This document shows positions 1 to 8,322 of a DNA stretch of 19,677 bases, in pieces. The stretch is from Cytophagales bacterium (lineage in GTDB: Bacteria; Bacteroidota; Bacteroidia; Cytophagales; Cyclobacteriaceae). A model generated the notes under the pieces. The model was not told where the DNA came from and did no database searches. It saw nothing but the letters and a program-made list of their open reading frames with translations. Both the position numbers and the translations under genes were made by a program. Position 1 is the stretch's first letter. Each line of letters starts with the position of its first letter. The stretch spans positions 1 through 19,677 of the forward strand of contig JAJCYK010000280.1 of the NCBI GenBank assembly GCA_029262935.1. The letters run 5' to 3'.

Positions 1-20
1 AAGTAAACAGTCTACGGATT

Positions 21-1910
21 ATGCAAGAGAAAGGTAACATCTCCATACATACGGAAAATATATTTCCAATAATCAAGAAATTTCTTTATTCAGATCACGA
101 AATTTTTCTGAGAGAGTTAGTGTCAAACGCAGTTGACGCCACACAAAAGATCAAACGCCTATCATCGTTGGGAGAATACAAAGAAGAACTTGGTGAACTA
201 CAGGTTGAGGTATCAATAGATAAGAAAGCCAAGACCATTACTGTCAGTGACCAGGGTATTGGTATGACCGCCGATGAAATAAAAAAATACATTAATCAGA
301 TCGCATTTTCAGGAGCCTCTGAGTTTGTTGAAAAATTCAAAGATGCCGGGGACGCTCAAGAGATTATAGGAAAGTTCGGCCTGGGTTTTTATTCGGCCTT
401 TATGGTTTCGGAAAAAGTTGAAATCATTACTAAATCCTATCAAGAAGACGCTAAACCAGCACGCTGGGAGTGCGATGGAAATACAGAATTCGAAATCACT
501 TCAGTAAAGAAAAAAGATAGAGGTACGGACATCATTCTCCATATTAATGAGGATTCTGAAGAATTTTTGGAAGAGGCAAGAATCCAGGGTATACTTGATA
601 AGTATGCCAAGTTCCTTCCAATCACGGTAAAGTTTGGAGAAAAGGACCAAAGCGTAGAAGATGGTAAAGATGATGAAGGAAAGGTCAAATACAAAACTGA
701 AAAGGTTGACAACATCATCAACAATACCCATCCTATCTGGACCAAAGCTCCTTCGGAATTAAAAGATGAAGATTACTTACAATTTTATAAGGAACTGTAC
801 CCCTTTTCTGAGGAACCACAATTTTGGATTCATCTTAATGTAGACTACCCCTTTAACCTCACCGGTGTGCTCTATTTTCCAAGACTTAAGAGTGATTTTG
901 AAGTACCCAAGAATAAAATACAGCTCTATTCCAGACAAGTATTTATTACAGATGAAGTCAAAGACATCGTTCCTGAATTTCTTATGCTGCTTCACGGAGT
1001 GATTGACTCTCCGGATATTCCTTTAAATGTTAGCCGTAGCTTTTTACAATCAGACAGTAATGTAAAGAAGATAAATGCCTACATCACCAAAAAAGTGGCT
1101 GATAAATTAGGTGAGTTGTTCAAAAAGGATCGTACGGGGTATGAAGATAAATGGTCGAATATTGGCATGTTTGTAAAATATGGGATGCTTTCGGAAGAGA
1201 AATTTTACGAGAAAGCCAAAGATTTTTGTTTGTTGAAAAATACTGCTGGTGAGCACTTTACCTTAGATGAATATCGTGAGAAGGTGCAAGTAAACCAAAA
1301 AGACAAGGACGATAAGGTAGTATTTCTATATACCAACGATCTGGCCAAACAAGATAACTTTATTCAATCTGCCCAAAAACGAAGTTATGACGTGCTGGAT
1401 ATGCATGACATCATTGATACCCATTGGATCAATCACCTGGAACAAAAACTCGATAATACGCAATTAAAACGAGTTGATGCGGATACCGTAGATAAGCTAA
1501 TTGATACCGGTGATAACCAGGAAAGTGTGCTCTCTGAAGAAGAGAAGACCACGTTGCAGGAGGTTTACACCAAGGCCATCGGGAATCCAGCACTAGCTGT
1601 CCAAATTGCTTCATTGGCACCAGATGAATTGCCTGTCACTATTACATTGCCAGAATTCATGAGACGGATGAAAGACATGGCGGCTACGGGTGGTGGTATG
1701 CCTTTTATGGGCAACATGCCAGAGTCTCATAATGTTTCAATCAATGCCAATCATCCTATGAGTGCAAAAATTCTCAACGCCAAAAGAGAGGACACTAGGA
1801 TAAAGTTTGCCAAACAGGCTTACGATCTAGCCTTGTTAAGTCAAAACATGTTGGAAGGATCTGCATTGACTCAGTTCATTCAACGCAGTGTTGACTTGGC
1901 ATCTAAATAG
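21..1910 (+). CDS. htpG: Molecular chaperone HtpG (bacterial Hsp90)
   Basis: Cytosolic ATP-dependent Hsp90 chaperone that acts as a dimer on partly folded clients. The 629-aa length fits bacterial HtpG. The N-terminal GHKL ATPase motifs are in order: ELVSNAVDA (residues 32-40, with the Mg-binding Asn36), DQGIGMT (77-83) and GKFGLGFYS (117-125, the ATP lid glycines). The middle domain keeps the LNVSRSFLQ segment, which carries the Arg that contacts ATP. The C-terminal dimerisation part has a Met/Gly-rich stretch (MGNMP) and then a helical end. The ATG at 21 leaves only 20 bases of upstream sequence, so promoter and neighbours cannot be seen. The stop directly abuts the stop of the convergent aldolase gene. 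All family landmarks are present, with no truncation or frameshift. Confidence 0.97.
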   Translation: MQEKGNISIHTENIFPIIKKFLYSDHEIFLRELVSNAVDATQKIKRLSSLGEYKEELGELQVEVSIDKKAKTITVSDQGIGMTADEIKKYINQIAFSGASEFVEKFKDAGDAQEIIGKFGLGFYSAFMVSEKVEIITKSYQEDAKPARWECDGNTEFEITSVKKKDRGTDIILHINEDSEEFLEEARIQGILDKYAKFLPITVKFGEKDQSVEDGKDDEGKVKYKTEKVDNIINNTHPIWTKAPSELKDEDYLQFYKELYPFSEEPQFWIHLNVDYPFNLTGVLYFPRLKSDFEVPKNKIQLYSRQVFITDEVKDIVPEFLMLLHGVIDSPDIPLNVSRSFLQSDSNVKKINAYITKKVADKLGELFKKDRTGYEDKWSNIGMFVKYGMLSEEKFYEKAKDFCLLKNTAGEHFTLDEYREKVQVNQKDKDDKVVFLYTNDLAKQDNFIQSAQKRSYDVLDMHDIIDTHWINHLEQKLDNTQLKRVDADTVDKLIDTGDNQESVLSEEEKTTLQEVYTKAIGNPALAVQIASLAPDELPVTITLPEFMRRMKDMAATGGGMPFMGNMPESHNVSINANHPMSAKILNAKREDTRIKFAKQAYDLALLSQNMLEGSALTQFIQRSVDLASK

Positions 1911-2513
1911 TTAACCTGAGCAACTTTTTAGAGCTTTCAATAAACGTTCATAAGCGATGGTAAGCGTCGTGCCGAAAGTAAATATACCTTCGGCATGGCC
2001 GGCCATAGCCATGAAGCCCAGCTCACTTAATGGACTTTTTTTCCACAGCCTGGCGATCTCACCAGCCATCTCCGGGGTGCCATACGGGATGGATTCCGAG
2101 GTGGTAGGAACCTTATAGATTGAGGCTTCCCACAAAGGCTGGTGATGCACATGTATTACTGCTTGAATGGTTTTATCCAAACGATAAAACATATCATGCG
2201 TCATGGATTCACTGCTAGCAGCTATCAAGCCTTCACTATTTACTTGGTTATGCTCGATAGCAACGTGAGTGACCCAGGCATAATGCGCTTCATTTAACTG
2301 GGACAAGTGACCAGTAGATGATCCGGAAATGATGAAACCCGGTTCATAACGTCGACTTAAGTTGCCATATCCAATGCCATTCTGATAAGCACCAATAAGA
2401 TTCTGACTAAATAACGTTGTTCTTATTTGCTCTAACTCACTCCAGGGAGCGGTTCTAGGTAATGGTTTTTCCTGCCAATTTTGTGCGTATTTTATGTATC
2501 CCTCATCTTTCAT
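1911..2513 (-). CDS. Class II aldolase/adducin family protein (MtnB-like or methylthioribulose-phosphate aldolase)
   Basis: A 200-aa class II aldolase/adducin-fold enzyme. Visible landmarks are GNLSRR (50-55) and SGSST (63-67) for phosphate binding, a Glu in SSESMTH (Glu102) at the catalytic acid/base position, the zinc pair His121/His123 in HVHH, and His173 in AGHAEG as third zinc ligand. The active site therefore looks complete. Its ATG overlaps the mtnA stop (ATGA at 2510-2513), so it is translationally coupled to mtnA and probably acts on that product, 5-methylthioribulose-1-phosphate. Two reactions are possible: MtnB dehydration in the full methionine salvage pathway, or aldol cleavage to dihydroxyacetone phosphate in the DHAP shunt or 5-deoxyribose disposal. 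No mtnC, mtnD or mtnK is visible here, so the sequence alone does not decide; hence no gene symbol. Confidence 0.85.
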   Translation of the reverse strand: MKDEGYIKYAQNWQEKPLPRTAPWSELEQIRTTLFSQNLIGAYQNGIGYGNLSRRYEPGFIISGSSTGHLSQLNEAHYAWVTHVAIEHNQVNSEGLIAASSESMTHDMFYRLDKTIQAVIHVHHQPLWEASIYKVPTTSESIPYGTPEMAGEIARLWKKSPLSELGFMAMAGHAEGIFTFGTTLTIAYERLLKALKSCSG

Positions 2514-3622
2514 TGCTTTCTTTCTGGGAATAATTCCAATATAGATGCTTCGCTTGCTTTACAAATTCCTCTTTCGGTTATAAGACCAGAAATCAACCTG
2601 GAGGGAGTAACATCGAACGCAAAGTTGGCGGCTTTGCTTTCTGGGGGAGTCAGAAGGACCTCTTTTAACTCATTTTGATGAAGGCCCTGAATGTATTTTA
2701 CCTCACGCCCATCCCGTTGTTCTATGGGAATTTCTGCCACTCCGTCTTTGATATTCCAGTCAAATGTGGAACTGGGTAGTGCCACATAGAAAGGAACACC
2801 ATTGTCTTTAGCAGCCAACGCTTTTAAGTATGTTCCAATCTTATTTGCCACATCACCAGTATATGTTGTACGGTCCGTACCTACTAACACCAAATCCACT
2901 AATCCATTTTGCATAAGATGCCCCCCCACATTGTCACTGATTACCGTGTGTGGTACTTGATGCTCCTGCAGTTCCCAGGCAGTTAGTCTTGCCCCTTGAT
3001 TTCTAGGCCTGGTTTCATCCACCCACACATGAACGGCTATTCCCGTATCATGGGCGGCATAAATTGGAGCAGTGGCTGATCCATAATCAACAAAAGCCAA
3101 CCATCCCGCATTACAATGTGTGAGGATATTCACCGGCTTACCCTTCTTTGCTTTACTCAGGTCTTTTATAAGGGACAACCCTTGGATACCGATGCTCTTA
3201 CAATGATTTGCGTCCTCGTCGGCAATTAGCCGAGCCGTTTGGTAAGCTATTGACACTTTATCAGCTACCTCTTGACCTTGAGCCATGGCGTCCAATTGAC
3301 GCTGTACTGCCCATGCGAGGTTCACGGCAGTGGGTCTGGCATCTAGCAACATCTTCGCCGCTTGATGCAGTTCCTGAGAAAAATTGTGTCCTTCAATAGC
3401 TGCCGCTCTTGCCGCCAGATACATTCCAAACCCTGCAGCGGCACCGATTAATCCAGCTCCTCGAACATGCATATCGGCAATAGCCACGGTCATCTCCTGA
3501 ACATTGACTATAGTTTCTACCTTAAAAACATGAGGCAGGCTTCGTTGATCGATAATATGAACCTTGGAGGGTTCACCTTCGTCTAGCCATATGGTACGAT
3601 AATGTCTGTCTCCGACTTTCAT
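2510..3622 (-). CDS. mtnA: S-methyl-5-thioribose-1-phosphate isomerase (MtnA family)
   Basis: Cytosolic aldose-ketose isomerase converting 5-methylthioribose-1-phosphate (or the 5-deoxyribose analogue) to the ribulose form, in salvage of methylthioadenosine or 5'-deoxyadenosine. At 370 aa it has the usual eIF2B-like architecture. The N-terminal RGAGLIGAAAG (54-64) is followed by THCNAG with the catalytic Cys170 and by VGTDR with the catalytic Asp250. The 80-residue spacing equals that of Cys160/Asp240 in the Bacillus subtilis enzyme. GDVANKIGTY (256-265) and the VALPSSTFDW segment complete the site. The loop after Asp250 reads RTTYTGD, whereas typical methionine-salvage MtnA has RIAANGD; this may mark a subfamily. 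It is the first gene of a two-gene unit with the aldolase (ATGA overlap) and lies behind the lpdA terminator. No clear promoter was found upstream. Confidence 0.93.
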   Translation of the reverse strand: MKVGDRHYRTIWLDEGEPSKVHIIDQRSLPHVFKVETIVNVQEMTVAIADMHVRGAGLIGAAAGFGMYLAARAAAIEGHNFSQELHQAAKMLLDARPTAVNLAWAVQRQLDAMAQGQEVADKVSIAYQTARLIADEDANHCKSIGIQGLSLIKDLSKAKKGKPVNILTHCNAGWLAFVDYGSATAPIYAAHDTGIAVHVWVDETRPRNQGARLTAWELQEHQVPHTVISDNVGGHLMQNGLVDLVLVGTDRTTYTGDVANKIGTYLKALAAKDNGVPFYVALPSSTFDWNIKDGVAEIPIEQRDGREVKYIQGLHQNELKEVLLTPPESKAANFAFDVTPSRLISGLITERGICKASEASILELFPERKQ

Positions 3623-3708
3623 GAAAGTAATTTATAAAAAAGTCAGTAAACTCATTTAGAAAAGAATGGGGTAGCGAAGGTTACCTTTTTCTTCGATGAT
3701 AATAAAGG

Positions 3709-3740
3709 GTTGTCTGGCAATAGTTAGTGGACAACGCCAG
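3709..3740 (-). repeat. Overlapping inverted repeats in the mtnA leader
   Basis: Two interlocked inverted repeats lie in the lpdA-mtnA spacer: GTTGTC (3709-3714) pairs with GACAAC (3730-3735), and TGGC (3715-3718) pairs with GCCA (3736-3739). The two stems cross, so they are alternatives rather than nested. There is no loop at either crossing, so a normal H-type pseudoknot is unlikely. They may be an operator or a chance arrangement. The rest of the spacer (3623-3747) shows no exact TAnnTTTG element on the mtnA strand. Confidence 0.25.
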
Positions 3741-3747
3741 GACTTCT

Positions 3748-3777
3748 AAAAAGGGCCTTTTGACCGGGGCCCTTTTT
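3748..3777 (-). terminator. Intrinsic terminator of lpdA
   Basis: Perfect 10-bp inverted repeat AAAAAGGGCC (3748-3757) / GGCCCTTTTT (3768-3777) with a 10-base loop. It begins 2 bases after the lpdA stop and, on the minus strand, ends in a run of five T. It separates lpdA transcription from mtnA downstream. Confidence 0.85.
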
Positions 3778-3778
3778 A

Positions 3779-5173
3779 CTATAAATGAATTACCTCCCCA
3801 TAGGCTGCAGCGGCGGCTTCCATCACAGCCTCAGACATGGTAGGGTGAGGATGCACCGTTTTAATTATTTCGTGACCGGTTGTTTCCAGTTTGCGAGCTG
3901 CAACCACCTCCGCGATTATTTCTGTTACATTAGCTCCAATCATATGAGCTCCTAACCATTCTCCATATTTAGCATCAAAGATTACTTTTACGAACCCTTC
4001 TTTGCTTCCTGCTGCGCTAGCTTTCCCTGAAGCGCTAAAAGGAAATTTCCCTACTTTTATCTCATATCCTGCCTCAATAGCGGCGGCTTCCGTATAGCCC
4101 ACCGACGCAATTTCTGGGCTGCAGTACGTACATCCTGGTAAGTTTTGATAGTCAAGAGCCTCAGGATTTTGTCCAGCGATTTTTTCTACACATATTATTC
4201 CTTCTGCAGAGGCGACATGGGCCAACCAGGGCCCTTTAATTACATCTCCAATGGCATATACATCGGGTTGGTTGGTTCGATAAAAATCATCAACTGAAAT
4301 CCTTCCTCGATCCATGGCTATGCCTCTCTTTTCTAAGCCAATGTTTTCCACGTTTGCAGCTACGCCAACCGCAGATAGTACCACATCAGTTTCAATAATT
4401 TCTTCTCCTTTGGCAGTTTTTATATGCACTTTAGATCTCTTGCCTTTAGTGTCAACAGCGGTAACCTCCGATTTGGTTTTGATAATAATTCCAGACTTTT
4501 TAAAGCTCCGTTCGAGTTGTTTACTAACTTCCACATCCTCCACTGGAACTATGGTGTCCAAATATTCCACCAGGGTCACTTTGGTACCTACTGCGTTATA
4601 AAAATATGCGAATTCTGAACCAATAGCTCCACTGCCAACGATCACCATATCCTTAGGTTGCTTACTTAATACCATAGCTTCGCGGTATCCAATGATCTTA
4701 GTGCCATCAATAGGCAACCCCGGCAGTTCCCTGGATCGTCCCCCAGTCGCCACAATGATATGATCCGCCTGATAGGTGGTAGTAACTCCTTTTTCGTCAG
4801 TGACATCTACCGTTTTAGGAGCATTTAAGGCACCCGTTCCTACCAGATGATCAATTTTATTTTTCTTAAATAGGAATTGAATTCCTTTACTCATCCCTTC
4901 AGCTACACCTCGACTTCTATTGACCATGGCACTAAAATCAGCCTTGGCGTCTTTTACCTGAATGCCATAATCAGCGGCATGATTGATGTACTCGAAAACC
5001 TGGGCACTTTTTAATAAAGCCTTAGTTGGTATACATCCCCAGTTTAAGCAGATTCCACCAAGTTCTGCGCGTTCTACCACGCCCACTTTTAAACCCAACT
5101 GGGAGGCCCGTATTGCCGCCACATAGCCGCCAGGTCCACTACCAATTACAATCAAATCATATTTTGCTGCCAT
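3779..5173 (-). CDS. lpdA: Dihydrolipoyl dehydrogenase (E3)
   Basis: FAD-dependent disulfide oxidoreductase that reoxidises dihydrolipoamide with NAD+ as the E3 subunit of 2-oxoacid dehydrogenase and/or glycine cleavage complexes. The 464 aa show the FAD motif GSGPGG (11-16), the redox disulfide Cys42/Cys47 in GGICLNWGCIPTK, the NAD-binding GSGAIGSEFAYF segment, the second FAD motif ending in YAIGDV, and the C-terminal HPHPTMSE with the His443/Glu448 catalytic pair. All catalytic residues are present. No E1 or E2 gene is adjacent, so the partner complex cannot be assigned from context. It is transcribed away from fabG, with a candidate promoter at 5213-5243 and its own hairpin terminator, so it is probably monocistronic. 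Confidence 0.97.
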   Translation of the reverse strand: MAAKYDLIVIGSGPGGYVAAIRASQLGLKVGVVERAELGGICLNWGCIPTKALLKSAQVFEYINHAADYGIQVKDAKADFSAMVNRSRGVAEGMSKGIQFLFKKNKIDHLVGTGALNAPKTVDVTDEKGVTTTYQADHIIVATGGRSRELPGLPIDGTKIIGYREAMVLSKQPKDMVIVGSGAIGSEFAYFYNAVGTKVTLVEYLDTIVPVEDVEVSKQLERSFKKSGIIIKTKSEVTAVDTKGKRSKVHIKTAKGEEIIETDVVLSAVGVAANVENIGLEKRGIAMDRGRISVDDFYRTNQPDVYAIGDVIKGPWLAHVASAEGIICVEKIAGQNPEALDYQNLPGCTYCSPEIASVGYTEAAAIEAGYEIKVGKFPFSASGKASAAGSKEGFVKVIFDAKYGEWLGAHMIGANVTEIIAEVVAARKLETTGHEIIKTVHPHPTMSEAVMEAAAAAYGEVIHL

Positions 5174-5212
5174 ATTTAATTCAGATTAGACTTTTCACGA
5201 TTAGCACGGATG

Positions 5213-5243
5213 CAAATTTAACGCATTTGTTCAGAGAAAAAAA
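5213..5243 (-). promoter_or_regulatory. Candidate Bacteroidota promoter for lpdA
   Basis: On the minus strand an exact TAnnTTTG -7 element (TAAATTTG, 5220 down to 5213) lies 40 bases upstream of the lpdA ATG. Nineteen bases further upstream is TTTT (5243-5240), one mismatch from the Bacteroidota -33 element TTTG. Spacing and position fit; no transcription data are available here. Confidence 0.5.
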
Positions 5244-5303
5244 TAGTGTGTGGCAAGAACTAGGGACTCTTTATCGAAGCCCTTTGGACAAAATGTGCTA
5301 GCA

Positions 5304-5335
5304 TTTTTATTTGGGAAAGGAAAAATATATTTTTG
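5304..5335 (+). promoter_or_regulatory. Candidate Bacteroidota promoter for fabG
   Basis: TATTTTTG (5328-5335) matches the Bacteroidota -7 consensus TAnnTTTG and sits 22 bases before the fabG ATG. TTTT at 5304-5307, 20 bases upstream, is a one-mismatch -33 element. It shares the 184-bp divergent spacer with the lpdA promoter; nothing else was recognised in that spacer. Confidence 0.5.
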
Positions 5336-5357
5336 AACACGCAACTAAAACATAACT

Positions 5358-6104
5358 ATGAAAGCACTCGAGGGTAAAACCGCTTTAATCACTGGCGCCT
5401 CCAAAGGAATAGGACGAGCTATAGCTAATGAATTTGCACAACAAGGAGCTCAAATAGCCTTTACCTACCTGTCAAGTGTAGAGAAAGGGGAAGCCTTGGA
5501 AAAGGAATTACAAGCGACAGGTGTCAAAGCCAAAGGCTATCGATCCGACGCATCCAAGTTCCATGAAGCAGATCAATTGATTCAACAAGTGGTGGAAGAC
5601 TTCGGTGGTTTAGACATTTTGGTAAATAATGCCGGCATCACCAGGGATAACCTACTTATGCGCATGTCCGAAGCGTTATGGGACGAAGTCATCGATATCA
5701 ATTTGAAATCGGTGTTTAATACCGTAAAAGCGGCTACCCGTACTTTTATGAAACAAAAAAGTGGCTCAATCATAAACATGACTTCAGTGGTGGGCATTAA
5801 GGGGAATGCCGGTCAAGCCAATTACGCGGCTTCCAAAGCTGGCATCGTGGGTTTTACCAAATCTGTAGCGCTAGAATTAGGGTCTCGAAACATTCGAAGT
5901 AATGCGATCGCACCGGGATTCATTGAAACCGAAATGACCGATCAGCTTGATGAAAAAACGGTACAGGGGTGGAGAGATGCCATACCATTGAGAAGAGGGG
6001 GCCAACCAGAAGACGTCGCGCATTGTGCCGTATTTTTAGCTTCCGACCGATCATCCTATATTACTGGTCAAGTGTTGCAAGTAGATGGCGGAATGTTAAC
6101 TTAA
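5358..6104 (+). CDS. fabG: 3-oxoacyl-[acyl-carrier-protein] reductase FabG
   Basis: Short-chain dehydrogenase/reductase catalysing the NADPH-dependent reduction of 3-oxoacyl-ACP in fatty-acid elongation, in the cytosol. The 248-aa length is typical. Visible motifs are the Rossmann TGASKGIG (12-19), NNAG (90-93), active-site Asn115, Ser143, Tyr156 and Lys160 in YAASK, the PGFIETEM segment, and the C-terminal SSYITGQVLQVDGGM typical of FabG. The ATG at 5358 follows a candidate promoter, and the A-rich 5' leader lacks a strong SD, as usual in Bacteroidota. The next gene starts 71 bases downstream on the same strand and could be co-transcribed. Other FabG-like SDRs (for example acetoacetyl-CoA reductase PhaB) share these motifs, so the exact substrate is inferred from overall similarity. 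Confidence 0.92.
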   Translation: MKALEGKTALITGASKGIGRAIANEFAQQGAQIAFTYLSSVEKGEALEKELQATGVKAKGYRSDASKFHEADQLIQQVVEDFGGLDILVNNAGITRDNLLMRMSEALWDEVIDINLKSVFNTVKAATRTFMKQKSGSIINMTSVVGIKGNAGQANYAASKAGIVGFTKSVALELGSRNIRSNAIAPGFIETEMTDQLDEKTVQGWRDAIPLRRGGQPEDVAHCAVFLASDRSSYITGQVLQVDGGMLT

Positions 6105-6175
6105 CCACACTTTGAATTGAGGCATAAACCATTTAGGCAAAATCCTCGTTTCATAACTACCCCCTAAAGAATTGC

Positions 6176-8254
6176 ATGGAAAGATCAGCATTGATTTTAG
6201 AAAGTTCGCCGTGGTTCGTGATTGTTTGCTTGATAGTTGGTGGACTGGTTGCTTATCTTTTGTACCAAAAGTCTGGCCCATGGGGTAAAAAAGCCCACTA
6301 CTTTTTAACGGTCTTGCGTTTTATCCTCACTTCAATACTTTGCTTCCTTCTGGTTGGGCCGATATTAAAGCAATTCAAAAACCGGGTTGAAAAGCCCAAT
6401 TTCGTTTTGGCCATTGATAATTCTAGGTCTGTTGCAGAAGTGGTGGATTCTTCCAAATTAAAAACTGATGTCCAGCGGATTTTGGATTTGGGAAAGTCAT
6501 TGGAAGAAGCCGACTATCAAGTAGAATACCGGTCGCTGACGGAAACCTTGTCAGGTCTTGACTCCTTAAAATTTAATCATCATACCACTGCCTTAAATGC
6601 TGTTTTTCAAAATATTCAAACGGACTATGAAGGGCGAAACCTCAAAGGTATAGTTTTATTTAGTGATGGTATTCACAACCAGGGGCTTTCACCGGCGTTT
6701 ATACCCTATGGTTTCCCTATCCATACCGTGGGATGGGGTGATACCATTCCTCAAAAAGACTTGCGACTGAAGACCATACACTACAATAAGATAGCCTATC
6801 AAGGAAATCAATTTATCATTCGAGCTGAAATCTTAAATGAAGGGTTTCAAGGACAGTCCATCGAAGTACTCTTATCCTCGGGAAATAGCATCTTAGAGCG
6901 AAAATCTTTGAAGCTTACCAGTACTCCCCAGCTTCTAGAAACGGAATTTGTACTTGATGCCAGCAGCAAAGGACTAAAGGACTTTCAAATTTCCGTGAGT
7001 CCTTTGGCCGAGGAATTTACCACCAGCAATAACTCGAGACATGCGTATATAGATATCATCGAAGGTCAGCGCAAAATACTGCTGGCGGCTAGGAGTCCTC
7101 ATCCAGACATAAAAGCCATTAGGAGTGCCTTGGAAAACAACCAGAACTATCAATTAGAATTGCACATTCCCGGAGTATCTGCCATACCTACTGAAGAGTA
7201 TGATCTGCTTATTTTGCATCAAATTAGTAAACAAGCTGTTAGTCAAGTCGGTGTAATAGCCAACATGTTACAGGGTGGTATACCTACCTGGTCTATTTTG
7301 GGAAGCAAAAGCAACCTTCCTAGATTTAATGGTGAAAATAGCCTGGTGGAAATAAAGCCCATCAATTTTCAAAGAGATCAAGTTACGGCAGAAGTAAATG
7401 CTGCGTTTTCAAAATTTCAACTATCCGACCCCCTCAAGGAGATGCTTAGTAGAAATAATCCAGTAAGTGTGCCCTTTGCCAATTACAATTTAAGCGGGGG
7501 TGCAGAAACCTTACTCACTCAAAAAGTGGGAAACTTGTCCACTGCGAATCCGCTGTTGGTAGTAATGAATGACGGCGAGCAGAAAGATGCGGTCATGATC
7601 GGTGAAGGCATGTGGCAATGGCGACTGCAGGATTTTGACAAAAATCAAAGTTTTGAGTTATTTGATGAGCTGATTGGCAAACTTGTACAGTATTTGTCTT
7701 CTAATGAAGATAAAAGTCGCTTTAAGGTTTACCCACTTAGCACAGAATTTCATGTTAATGAACCGGTGGTACTCGAAACAGAAGCCTATGATGAAATCTA
7801 TGAGAGGATATTTGGACAAACAGTAGAGCTTGTTTTGAGAAATGCAAGTGGCCAAGTTAACTCATACAATTACACCACCAGTACGGGGAACAGTCAATAC
7901 CGTATTAGCGACCTACCCGCAGGGGTATACTCCTATCAAGCGTCAACTACTATAGAAGGTAAATCACATGCTAGCCAAGGACAATTTAGTATTACGGAAT
8001 TGCAATTAGAGTCGTTAAACTTGACCGCGGACCATCAGCTATTACGAAGCTTGGCAGATAAAACCCGTGGTGTTTTTTTTAAGAATGATCAATGGGATAG
8101 TTTGGCGAACATCTTAACCACCGATCAAGCACAAGGTGTAATTTTTAGTGAAGAAACGTTTGTACCTTTAATTAAATGGACATGGGTACTGGCAATGCTG
8201 CTTTTGTTAGTTTCCACCGAATGGTTTTTTCGGCGGTATTACGGATCTTACTAG
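6176..8254 (+). CDS. Membrane-anchored VWA-domain protein, function unknown
   Basis: A 692-aa protein I recognise only at domain level. Two hydrophobic helices lie near the N-terminus (about residues 12-30 and 41-63), and then a von Willebrand A fold begins with AIDNSRSV. The metal-ion-dependent adhesion site looks intact: Asp81-x-Ser83-x-Ser85, Thr137/138 in HHTTAL, and Asp164 in FSDG. A long beta-rich region follows, with a segment around residues 300-400 that may be a glutamine-amidotransferase-like fold. One last TM helix (about 667-683) ends in a short basic tail. The topology suggests that most of the chain lies in the periplasm, held in the inner membrane. Similar VWA proteins occur widely in Bacteroidota without assigned function. 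It sits between fabG and a class A PBP with about 70-bp gaps, which hints at an envelope-related role. Confidence 0.8.
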   Translation: MERSALILESSPWFVIVCLIVGGLVAYLLYQKSGPWGKKAHYFLTVLRFILTSILCFLLVGPILKQFKNRVEKPNFVLAIDNSRSVAEVVDSSKLKTDVQRILDLGKSLEEADYQVEYRSLTETLSGLDSLKFNHHTTALNAVFQNIQTDYEGRNLKGIVLFSDGIHNQGLSPAFIPYGFPIHTVGWGDTIPQKDLRLKTIHYNKIAYQGNQFIIRAEILNEGFQGQSIEVLLSSGNSILERKSLKLTSTPQLLETEFVLDASSKGLKDFQISVSPLAEEFTTSNNSRHAYIDIIEGQRKILLAARSPHPDIKAIRSALENNQNYQLELHIPGVSAIPTEEYDLLILHQISKQAVSQVGVIANMLQGGIPTWSILGSKSNLPRFNGENSLVEIKPINFQRDQVTAEVNAAFSKFQLSDPLKEMLSRNNPVSVPFANYNLSGGAETLLTQKVGNLSTANPLLVVMNDGEQKDAVMIGEGMWQWRLQDFDKNQSFELFDELIGKLVQYLSSNEDKSRFKVYPLSTEFHVNEPVVLETEAYDEIYERIFGQTVELVLRNASGQVNSYNYTTSTGNSQYRISDLPAGVYSYQASTTIEGKSHASQGQFSITELQLESLNLTADHQLLRSLADKTRGVFFKNDQWDSLANILTTDQAQGVIFSEETFVPLIKWTWVLAMLLLLVSTEWFFRRYYGSY

Positions 8255-8322
8255 CAGGTTTCACAAGACCGTAAGCAATAAGGTAGAAGAACTTTACGTT
8301 AGCCGGGTAATCAGTAGTTGTT

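Noticed and set aside
440..995. Minus-strand open frames inside htpG
   Set aside because: They are shadows of a highly conserved chaperone gene, with low-complexity hydrophobic translations and no motifs.
3709..3740. H-type pseudoknot riboswitch (SAM-II-like) upstream of mtnA
   Set aside because: The two stems cross with zero-length connecting loops and an 11-base middle loop, the opposite of normal H-type geometry; kept only as inverted repeats.
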